Source: Histoplasma ohiense (lineage: Eukaryota > Ascomycota > Eurotiomycetes > Onygenales > Ajellomycetaceae). Taken from it: 64,000 nucleotides of DNA. The stretch's first letter is position 1; each line of letters starts with the position of its first letter. Where the stretch lies: positions 5,300,001 through 5,364,000 of the forward strand of contig JAEVHH010000002.1 in NCBI GenBank assembly GCA_017607445.1, written 5' to 3'. The notes under the pieces are model-generated. The model worked only from the letters and a program-made list of their open reading frames with translations, did no database searches and had not been told where the DNA came from. The translations under genes and the position numbers were made by a program. Of this stretch, positions 11,463 to 21,220 are shown in pieces.

Positions 11463-13332
11463 TTATCGTTTTCGCAGTCTGCGGAAGCCCCATCCACCAT
11501 CACTTTCATCTCGATCGTTATCGCCTTTGTACTCATCGGGTATCCAGGAGTCATCTTTTCGGCCAATTCCATCATCGTTCGCGTCAGCATCATCATAGTC
11601 GTCGTCGTCATTAAGGATAGGCTTGTCATCCTTGTTGGGCCGCTGAAACTCAGCGTCCCAATCCAATTCCTGAAATGCACTGGATTCCCCCAACAAGAAT
11701 CTACCTAACATCATAACTGCATTGAACACCTCTTTCCCCGTTGGGACGATATTTTCCCGCGGCAATAGGAACCCATAGCTGCCTCTGTCGCGCAGTTTGA
11801 GCTGGTAGGCGTATTTGACACCGAAGTCATGATAGAACCAGTCCAGCGCACTGCCTCCGGTACTCTCCATCCGGAGGAATGTTTCCGGTTTGGCTTTTTT
11901 CTTCTGAGACGCCATGAGTCCCCCACAGGCCGAGCTTACTGCGTAGGTTTTTCTGTTGGTTAGGCGAATTGCCTTTGCAATGCCCATCGCCAGCTCTTCG
12001 AGATTTTCCAAGTTGGGTGGCTGAGATAGACAGGAATATGAATATGGATACAGGATTTGTTGGGAATATGAATGGAGATCCATGTAGGCGACGAATTTAG
12101 TGTTACATTGCTCTGTTTGATCTTTCACCCATTCAGCTAATTGGTGAGCTTCAGCTCCCGCAAATGGATTATCTCCGCCGTAAGATTCTAAGCACGGGTT
12201 ATCTCCAGTAGCGTTGCCGTTCCATTCGAAGCCCCATGTGCGATCCAAGTCCACGCCAGGGCAAAACGGAAGGCTAGTTTCCTGCCGGTTTTTTCTCCAC
12301 AGGCGATCAGTTTCCCAAGTGTACACATAGCCATCAGGATTGATGGTCGGGATGAAGATGAAGTCAAATTGTTCCAGAAGTGTGGAAATGGGTTTGGATT
12401 TTCCGTAGGAAGTGATCAACGAGTATGCTACATAGTTTACTGTCGAAACACCGATCCATTCTCTCGCATGGGAGCCACCTTCAATTATGAGGGTCCGGCG
12501 AGGTTTCTGATCATTAGCTGGCCGAACTCCCACTCGAAGAGCTGGGATATCGCGACCCTCAAATGACGAGCCAATGCTAATAAATTGGGCATGTGACGGA
12601 AACATCGAGGCTAGCAAACGCATCCAAGGAACAATCACGGAAAGTGGTTGATAATTTTCGAAGAATATGTTCGTTACATCGGAGGAGGGTTCACCGGAAG
12701 GCAAGAAACCTCGTTCACGGTCCGAGGGGCTCCGGGATGGGGAAGGATATGATTCATAGATTGTTTGAGGAAGGTCACGAATGAGAGGTACATGTGTTGT
12801 TTGCAGTGACTTTGGAAGCAAACCAAGGAGAGATGGAACCTGCACGAAGAGTTCACTTAGGAATTACTGAAACTTCATTTTGGCCATGATATTTAAAATA
12901 GAGGTTACATACCACATCCTTGGCCAGCCTAATATCTATCCACTCATCGGTTGACGACCAGACATCTAAGAAGAGAATATTAGACGCCTCGATAAGCGCC
13001 TTGACTTCATCTGCAGTTTGTAATTTAAATCGCAGGACGACATCATCGCCATACCGCGCTCGTAAAGACGCAGGGGCGGAGAATGGAGGGTACTGGTGCT
13101 TATTTCCCCCTCTATGGCGCTGTTGAGGCGGAACACCCCACACTCTCTCTATCACCGAATTGCGCAGTCTCGTCCACAGTCCAAGAGGAGCCTGAGGTTG
13201 GTGCTGTGAGAAAAGAGAGACCGGTTCCGCAGGGTGGGAGGGATAGCTGTTGGTAGAGAATGACGGGATAGCAGAGATGGTGTTCACGAAGGCCAGAAGA
13301 GCCAGCACCTGGCCATGGGTGAATAGACGCAT
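11463..13332 (-). CDS. ECM14: Ecm14, M14 carboxypeptidase-like protein, predicted inactive
   Basis: Two exons, 13332-12913 and 12839-11463, joined over a 73-nt GTATGT intron in phase 0; 598 aa. An N-terminal signal peptide (MRLFTHGQVLALLAFV) predicts entry into the secretory pathway. A prodomain-like region follows, then the M14 fold. Zinc ligands are kept: GGSHAREW supplies His264 and Glu267, and MDLHSYSQ supplies His396. The substrate-binding region NPDGYVYTWETDRLWRKNR is also present. The catalytic glutamate of carboxypeptidase A (FELRD context) is lysine here, in YQLKLRDRGSYGF (about Lys488). The same kind of change defines the Ecm14 family, which is regarded as a pseudopeptidase linked to cell-wall phenotypes in yeast. 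The C-terminus is Asp-rich. The start is the first ATG and gives a good signal peptide. Confidence 0.93.
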
Positions 13333-15900
13333 TGCCGGTGTCCCGTCCGTTCAGGATGGATGAAGTACCTTGGTTACAGCATCGGGGCGAAAGGAGGGGG
13401 TGTGATGGTGAAGACGAGAGAGAGCGGGAGGGTGGCAAAGATCGTGGTGTCGTCGAGAGTGCGTTTTGCGTGCTGCCTGCGACTGGGATGCGGGACTCGT
13501 TGGAGTGGGAATTGCCAAGTTCAGACGTCATTCGTCATCGGCCTGAATCCTGCGCTGCCGCCGAGAGGTCGCCCTTCAACGATGTTTACAACGACGATTG
13601 CTTTTTCCTTTCTTTTCACTGTTTTTTCCCTTCAGGGGTTTTCTCAGGATTAACTTCGCAGTTGATTTGGAGGACGCTGAACTGAACGAGTGAGTCGTTG
13701 CTCATGTTTTCTGGCTGGCGCTGTACGGATTGATTATTCCTGTTAAGGCCGCGCATAAAGTGGTAGAAGACTGGCAATACATCTTCTAGGATCGAATCTG
13801 AATATGGCTCTCTCCATATGATTCGAGCCTGAGTCCATAAGCAGGATACATCCAACGGCTGGCTTAGGACACGTTTAAAATGGAACAATTCCAGTGATGC
13901 ACGTTGAATCCACTCTACTCCCATACCATTCAATGGAATATCCCTCACGATGCACGCAAGATTAGTTAATCAAGCTGATAATAGTTAGTCATGTCCCTCC
14001 TGACAAGGTTTTAACATCGAAGACACCGTCTTAAACTATCCACTTGGTCCTGCAAGAATGCGCAGAGCTTTATACCCATCTACGACTTGATTGTCAAGTT
14101 GCTCGAACCGGTTAAATACCTTTGCCAATACATATTGCTTCCCTGACTATCCCATCATGGGCAAAGGTTTGCCCATGAAATGCCCTCAGCTGATTTATCT
14201 CAGGTTGGGGGGTATGCCCGCAAGGAAAACCTCGTAATAGACTGGGCAGGAAGCGCTGGATTTCAGCCACCAGGAGTGCTTAATCAACAAGCCAGCAGAG
14301 CAGAGGCGGGCGCTCAAGGCAACAATTGACGAGGAAACCATGCCACTTCTGGGCTCGTAGACCATACATCACAATGGACTTTGATCGTGCCTTGCATGGA
14401 CTTTTCACCGCTTCCAGGCTCAGTGTCTTTTTGAGGATTCCACGTGATGGCCACTTTAGTTGAAGGGCATCCGTCAGTGGCTCTTCGTTGAGAACATTGA
14501 TAGGCGAGAGAGCATTTTTAGGGGAGAGGTGGTTTTATTTGAGTTGGAGAGTGTTGATGATGAAGATGAATGTATGGACCAATCATTAGATATCTGGCCC
14601 GAAGTGAGATAAATATAGAATTCCCTGGCGTCCTTTCTGCATTGATATAATATAAATAAATCCCTAGCTCGGGCGGCAAGGACCTCAGACCTCACGCACC
14701 GATATAAGTCTTTCGGCAGAATCCATTGGGCCGCACGGGATGTTCTGGGATCGCGAAATATGCCTGGTTCTGCTCCGTACGAGCCAGCGACATGTCCTCT
14801 GATATCAACGTCTAGCGTGTGAACGTATGTGTCCGCCCGTTCATATGGGCATGTTGCAGGAAGTGGAGAATATTACTATTCTGCGACAGCAATGATAGAT
14901 ATGCAGCAGCATATTGCAGGCGTATTGTCGTTACTTATTCTCCTCAGGGGCAGGGACATCTCAACATGCAGCCGGAAGCGAGGACTATTTTATAAATAGC
15001 AGCACCAATCAGTGGAGTCTCCGCTGACTATGGAGTAGACATGCATACATAAGGACGATGGCTGGTGGAATATATTCGCTCAAAACACTAAATAACCTAA
15101 TAAACAGACCATCGATAATCGAACACAGCGTCGACTCTTGAGCCCTGAGCTGTACATGTACATGTACATGGGGAACAAAAAGGTTCCAGGTTAGAGCTAC
15201 TGCCCTCGGGGTATATAGTTTATAGTATACAGTCCACCAGCAGCGAAATCCAACCCCTTAAACGTGCATCTCTGTTGACGACCGTGTTCCCCAATAATGA
15301 TAGTGATAACATGCAAGTAACAGGCCAATTGTCAATTATACAGTGAAATGCAAGATCCCGCCATCATTTGATTCTTTTTTTATCCTCAACGAGCTCCTCG
15401 TCGTAGCACATGGCAATCCGTTTTATTTTTAGCAATCCACAGTGGGTGGATTGCATGGTCGTGCGTGGTAAGTAAGTTAGTTAGCTGGTTTGAGGATACG
15501 AGGTGAAATCGCACTTGATGGCTGCATATTCCGATGGCACCGATGGCTGATTTGGCAGAGATGGCGGTTTTCTCTGCTTGGAAGCACAATAGGAGCAGCG
15601 CATTGGCCTGCTGAATGGCTAGCGGGTTGTTCAGATGCGTTATCAGTGCAGTAGCTGCTGGAGGGTCAGAGGTTCAGAGGTTCCGGAAAGCTTTCTCTCG
15701 ACAAGCTGCATTGGCGGGGCTACGCCCGTCAATGCGGCCTTCTTCTGGTGCCTGGCTGGATTAAATAAAAGGCTTCCTCATCCCATAGGTACTCATCTCC
15801 TTTACCAGCATGATTTATCCCATGTACTGAGTAGATGTATATTCATACCTGACATCACCATCTTTCTATCATATACGATTCAGCATATACAACATCCACA
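13333..15900. other. 2.6-kb intergenic region, divergent promoters
   Basis: Lies between ECM14 (-) and the gene at 15901 (+). It contains a near-perfect inverted repeat at 14156-14177 and a short tgtaca/catgta palindromic stretch near 15154-15170. Open frames at 13616-13948 and 14474-14695 do not resemble proteins I know and show no exon structure. I see no supportable gene. Confidence 0.5.
14156..14177. repeat. 22-bp inverted repeat
   Basis: Two perfect 10-bp arms, catgggcaaa and tttgcccatg, around a central GG. It could form a small hairpin or bind a dimeric regulator, but no function is shown. Confidence 0.75.
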
Positions 15901-16884
15901 ATGGGTGTCCTCCGCCTCCCCAATCCAATCGCCACATACATCCCGGACACTCGCTCCCGCCTTATAACTACATCCATGATCTCTCAACCCTTAAGTCCTG
16001 ATCTTGACTCAAACTTCGGTGACGGAGCCCTTCCCACCACAGTTCTCCCCGCTCTAGAGTATATCTCCAACAAGCTTGGTGCTTGCACTCACTTAACCAT
16101 CCTCGTCGGCTGCGGCACACCTCTCCCCTTCGCCCACCAACCCGAACTCACTCTCATCCCCATTGCCCCATTAGATCAGCAGACATGGCGGACGCTTCAC
16201 CGCATTGTCCAGAAAGCCTCGAAGAAATTTTCTCTCGGCCCCGCCTGGTCCAATGCCCTCCAGCGCAGCCAACAACGACAGTCCCTGAACGAGAACTGCA
16301 ACGACTATCTCCTCCGCCAGTCCATTTTACAGAACGACGTCCTCTTTAGCCAGGAAGGCCTGACCCTCCTAAGCATTGATCGTCTCTATACCATCAAGTG
16401 CAGACTGCACGCATACTCGCAAGGCGCTGCGCGCCAGAACGGCATCCCCGACCACCTTTACATTAAATCCTGCGTGAAATTGCTGAGGCAGACCGTCGCA
16501 GACTACAAGGGCCGGCCATTCAGCCTGGCTTTCTTCAACAGGATCTACGAGGACCTGTCAGTTCCCGAGCACCTGCTGGTCGAGGTTGCCAACGAGTATC
16601 AGGCCAAGTATGCCCGGACGGGCATCGTGCTCCCACAGAAGATGTCTCCGTCCGCCGCCCCTCCACCACCCAACGGACAGCAGCAGGCACAGCAACAGCC
16701 TCAAAAGAAGAGAAAGAATGCGGATGGCATTAAGCGACTGCGCCCGAGAACTCCACTGAGTGCATCGGACGTCACGCCCATCACGCAGGGCGAGTGGCAG
16801 ATGCTGCTCAGCAGCCAAGCACGGCGACCGCACGACAACATTACGCTTCACATTCCCTTTCCCGTGAAGCCGGTGGGCGCGTGA
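15901..16884 (+). CDS. conserved fungal protein of unknown function
   Basis: Single-exon frame of 327 aa starting at the first ATG (ACAATGG context). I do not recognise a named function. The first 230 residues look like one folded, helix-rich domain: hydrophobic segment THLTILVGCGTPLPF, conserved-looking DYLLRQSILQNDVLFSQEGL, then LYTIKCRLHAYSQG. After that come a Pro/Gln-rich linker (PPPPNGQQQAQQQPQ), a basic KKRKNADGIKRLRPR stretch that could be a nuclear localisation signal, and a short C-terminal domain ending near HIPFPVKPVGA. There is no signal peptide or membrane helix. Codon use is C-ending and clearly protein-like, with no competing frame. It is probably a fungal DUF-type protein; that family assignment is inference. 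Confidence 0.82.
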   Translation: MGVLRLPNPIATYIPDTRSRLITTSMISQPLSPDLDSNFGDGALPTTVLPALEYISNKLGACTHLTILVGCGTPLPFAHQPELTLIPIAPLDQQTWRTLHRIVQKASKKFSLGPAWSNALQRSQQRQSLNENCNDYLLRQSILQNDVLFSQEGLTLLSIDRLYTIKCRLHAYSQGAARQNGIPDHLYIKSCVKLLRQTVADYKGRPFSLAFFNRIYEDLSVPEHLLVEVANEYQAKYARTGIVLPQKMSPSAAPPPPNGQQQAQQQPQKKRKNADGIKRLRPRTPLSASDVTPITQGEWQMLLSSQARRPHDNITLHIPFPVKPVGA

Positions 16885-17992
16885 AAAGCATGACGGTGCG
16901 TCAAGGTCTTAGAACCTTGGCATGGACGATCCGAATGAAAAACATCTACTTGGGAGAGCCCGGTAATAAAAACAGCTCTCCAAAATACCGAAGAGGGTCA
17001 CATTTCCTCGACCGGCCGCGTCGCCGCTTGAATCACTGCTTCCTTGCCTTGACTTCATCTTTTTAGGAAGCATCTATCTGTCTGTGCGGATTGCGGCATC
17101 CCCCCCAAGCAGAGCGGGGCGAGAGGAAAATCCCATGCATCTACGTTTCGACAAGGAGCGAACACGGAGCGGAATTTCGATCTCCTATCCCAAAACCGCA
17201 ACTAGAATTGCGCGTGGCCAGAAATTCATAATATGGATATGTTTATGGATTTCATCTTGGATATAGGAAGCAGGCTGTGGGGCGCCCTACTGGTGTGGGA
17301 TTGAAGAAATGAGGTTGAAGGATAGAGGGGCAGGTGGGAAATGGAAATGGAAACCTGGATGAACACGGCGTATATGATGTGATATATAACTAGTGCATTG
17401 CGCTTACTGTAATAATAGCGTGGCGAACACCTGGAGAGAGATATAGAAAACCATGGGAACCCAATTGAGGGGCGAATCCCCTATTGATTACTAGCACTCT
17501 TAGCTCCGCGCCAAACTAGCTTGCTCCAACGGGGTTCACTTTATTTTTACCTTTATTTATTTATTTCTTTCTTTCTTTCTTTCTTTCAAATGTGGTCATC
17601 AACTACGAACTACTGAGTGGGCAGAAGAATGAATAACTCCCGAGTATGATGATGAGGAAGATGAACAATTCAGCTGAGCAAACATTGTTGGGTAACTAAC
17701 TACCGAATCCTACAATAAAGTTTCCCGTCGATACGGAATTATATTTATTCTCTCCCCGCCCACACACACAAAATAGCTTTTCAATCCCGGAGTTCAGGCA
17801 GAGAGAGAAAATAATGAAAAACTTTCTGTCCTCCCCGCCGCGAGAAATGGAATGTTGGAATTGAATGATTCGTTGGGGAACGACGAGAGAAGAAGAAGAA
17901 GCAACAGCAGAAGAAAAAGAGAGCCTTGAAGAGAAGAAGAGAAGACAACGCACATTAATTGATCAAACCAGGATTGTCTGCGCTGCTGCAGA

Positions 17993-18033
<41 letters not shown>

Positions 18034-18329
18034 CAATTAGCTCCAGGGAAGCTGCGTGTGCCGACCTGCTTCTGCATATTTAATAGGCTTTCTCGACTTT
18101 TACCATCTACTAATTTTTGGGACCTCTGATTGCTCGTCAAAAAAATCAACGGTGAAAAAATAAAAGATCCGTTTCTGTTATTTTCTTTTATTATTACTAT
18201 TTCCATCGTTGTCGGTAAGTTAAAATAAAAAGAAACATCTTTTGACGATGGCGGGCTAAATGAACTTGCCGTAGATATAAAACACCCCGCCCCAGCTCCA
18301 TCTCTCGGACGGAGGGCCGACCGAAAACA
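16885..18329. other. intergenic region upstream of the NiCoT gene
   Basis: About 1.45 kb holding the 3' flank of the gene ending at 16884 and the promoter and leader of the transporter. It contains a tttatttattt/ctttctttcttt tract at about 17555-17587 and a CAT microsatellite at 17996-18033. No gene supported. Confidence 0.55.
17996..18033. repeat. CAT trinucleotide microsatellite
   Basis: About 12 uninterrupted CAT units, roughly 300 bp upstream of the NiCoT start codon, probably in its promoter or 5' UTR. Confidence 0.92.
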
Positions 18330-20593
18330 ATGGCGGAACGCACAGCTACTGCGTCAGGCACCGACAATCCAGCGTCCAGCTCACCTGTGCTGACCTCCGT
18401 AGCGGCCCAAGAAAATGAACGCGGCGGCGACTTGGAATATGACGAAGCGGCGGCGGAACCAGAACGAATCCAAGGCGGCGATGGCGGCAACACAAAACCC
18501 CCCAGGCGTGGCATAGCCGGCAAGCTGGAGAAGGTGCACAGCCGTGTGCCAGCTCTGCGGAAGATCCCGCTTGCGGCTCTGGGTATCATTTTCCTTGTTG
18601 CGGTGGTTAATGGTTTTGTATGGATGGTTGCGGGGATTGTGTTGGTATGTTTCTCTTTTCCTGGGAGCGGGGGGTTATAAAATGAATGCCAATGTGGAGA
18701 TTGAGATTGAGATTGGCTAATAATATCTTGTCTTCTTTTTTTCGATTCTGAATGTAGTCGTTTTATCCGTAAGTGATATGCCCTGGTTTCCTTATTCCTG
18801 AGTGTTCGAGTCGACAGACAACGAAAACAAGCTCAGGATACCCAGAAGCTAGAAACGCGCGCAAATAACAAAAAAAGACACCGGAAACTGCATTGAATGC
18901 CAAATACTGATAAAAATATGATACACATACTAGCTCTCTAATATCCACTGCCGTGCTTTCCTATACGCTAGGCTTAAGACATGCGCTTGACGCAGATCAT
19001 ATCTCGGTATGCTCAATATCACATACGTAAAGCATGTCTGTCTATATATATACATATGCGTACTCACACGCGTCCAATCCTTCGTCCCAATTGTCTAGGC
19101 CATCGACCTTATGACTCGGAGACTCCTGGCAACTGGTCAGAGAGCAGTCAGTGTTGGGACGTTCTTCTCGCTGGGACACTCAACGTGAGATTCCATCCCC
19201 CGGACCTTTCTTTTCTGTATCTTCCTTAACACAAATCCAAAACTAAATTCCTACATTCAATATTGAACACGAGTTAACCTCCCCGCCCTGCCCTCTAGTA
19301 TCGTCATCATTACGGCCGTCGTTGTCGCCGCGACTGCCACTGCTGTGTCCTCGAAATTCGACCAGTACAGTAGAGTCGGCGGCATCATTGGGAGCTCGGT
19401 CAGCTCTGCATTTCTGATCCTGCTCGGAATCATGAATGCGTATATCCTATATAAGCTTGTCCAACAGATGAAAAAGATGCTTCGCTTGAAGGAAGGGCAG
19501 GAGCATGAGGTGTGGAAGGTTGAGGGGAAAGGTGTATTGTTTAGGGTGTTGAAGAAGATGTTCAAGTTCATTGATCGGTGGGTTTTATATTTATGTTGTT
19601 ACCTGTGTGCTTTTTGTCGGTGTCGGGATTTTATGCATGATTTAGTTTGAAAAGGCAATTTGGAGTTCGGGGGGTCCTTTTGTTCTTCTGTATGCTTATC
19701 CGTTATTTTTTTGTCAGGCCGTGGAAAATGTATCCACTGGGCGTCCTTTTCGGGCTGGGCTTCGATACCTCATCCGAGGTTGCACTGCTAGGAATCTCGT
19801 CCATCGAAGCTACACGCGGAACCAGCATTTGGGTGATTCTGATCTTCCCATTTCTTTTCACAGGTAGGATAACCATCACTTTCGTCGTATGTCCATTAAT
19901 GCGCGAAAATTGCTAACTCAAAGGTCACACCCCTGTTTAGCCGGAATGTGCCTCCTTGACACCATAGATGGCGCCCTCATGCTATCCCTATACGTCCAGC
20001 CAGCGGAAAATTTTCTCCCGTCCAAATCCGTCAATTCTTCCCGCACCACCCTCTCCACACCGTCGTCTGGCGCGGAACAGCCACTGACCACCAGCGACGC
20101 GGCAACTGCCAACCCAAGCCGCAACCCACGTAACCCAATCGCGTTCCTCTATTACTCCATTGTCCTGACCTCCCTTACCGTGATCGTAGCTACAGTGATC
20201 GGCACCATCCAACTGCTGACGTTGATCCTAAACGTGACAGAAGCGACGGGACGGTTCTGGAATGGCGTGGAGGTTGCAGGCGAGTATTATGATGTAATTG
20301 GCGGGTCGATCTGTGGATGTTTCATCCTAGTTGGCGGGTTGAGCGTGTTGGTGTACCCTTCTTGGAGGCGTTGGGTTGCTCGGCGGCATGAACTGCAAGA
20401 CCGGAATGTCGATGGGACTTTGGAAGAAGAAGGAGGGCATGAAGTAGAGGTCGAGGCGGGTTACGGTATTGCCACAACTTCTCCTACTAGTATATTCCCG
20501 GGTGCTGGAATGGGAAGTTTGAAGGGAGACCGAGGAGAAGATGGAAAAGGGCAAGAAGGCCGAGTGTCAGTGGAGGAGCGGCGGTTGAGTTGA
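18330..20593 (+). CDS. NiCoT-family nickel/cobalt permease
   Basis: Seven exons: 18330-18644, 18758-18768, 18934-19006, 19099-19184, 19299-19577, 19718-19863, 19941-20593; 1563 nt, 520 aa, all phases consistent. Exon 2 is an 11-nt microexon coding SFY plus part of a Pro codon. The exon 2-3 junction gives STAVLSYTLGLRHALDADHI, which holds the family signature H-x4-D-H (about His125, Asp130, His131). Further signatures are SVGTFFSLGHSTIVI and LGVLFGLGFDTSSEVALL. About eight hydrophobic segments are visible, with a long charged cytosolic N-terminus and an acidic C-terminal tail. NiCoT proteins import Ni2+ or Co2+ at the plasma membrane; in fungi the nickel mainly feeds urease. No urease gene is in the window, so nickel versus cobalt preference cannot be decided here. 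Confidence 0.92.
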
Positions 20594-21220
20594 CCGATAA
20601 ATCTACTATGAGGATCTACTACGTAACGCGGGGGACTGGTGATATTTTGAATGTCAATATTGGATCAGTTTATATATAGTTTTGTATAACCATCTGAAAT
20701 GCCCTTTGGCGAAGTAAGTCGGCTTGGCATCCATCCCGCCGCCGACATCATCGTTGCCAAGAAGATACGAATCCTACGAATCCTAGTACTCTCCACCATC
20801 CCACCTGGCCGTGCTGTAGCAGTAGGGAGCTTTCGGGCTTCTGGAACGACATATATCCATCTGCGAGATAGATAGTCTGCTGTGCCAAGGACGTGGCCAT
20901 CTCACTTTTGAGCTTCCCGGTTAGACTGCCCCTGATGCAGCGGGATACCTACTAATACTAGTACTATTCTGACCCCGCCCAACCTCCATCCAAGTAAGCC
21001 CCGTTTTATCAAGAAACCGACTGAGTTTTGATGTTCATAGGCGTTTAGAGTATGCCATGGGCCTTCTTCTCATCTTCATATTTCCCTCTACTTGTCAATA
21101 TCGTCGTCTCATTCTGTCTCCTGGAGATTATGCAGACTACAGAGCCGCTGTAGTTCGTGTTCGGGAACAAAAGCCCATTTCACAACGGAAAATGGCTATG
21201 TAAGGCTGCATCTGTGCGCC
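20594..21220. other. intergenic, tandem gene spacer
   Basis: About 630 bp between two plus-strand genes. It should hold the 3' UTR of the transporter and the promoter of the polymerase. No gene supported. Confidence 0.55.

Noticed and set aside
13616..13948. 110-codon minus-strand open frame upstream of ECM14
   Set aside because: No family resemblance, no acceptable splice context linking it to ECM14, and ECM14 already starts with a full signal peptide.
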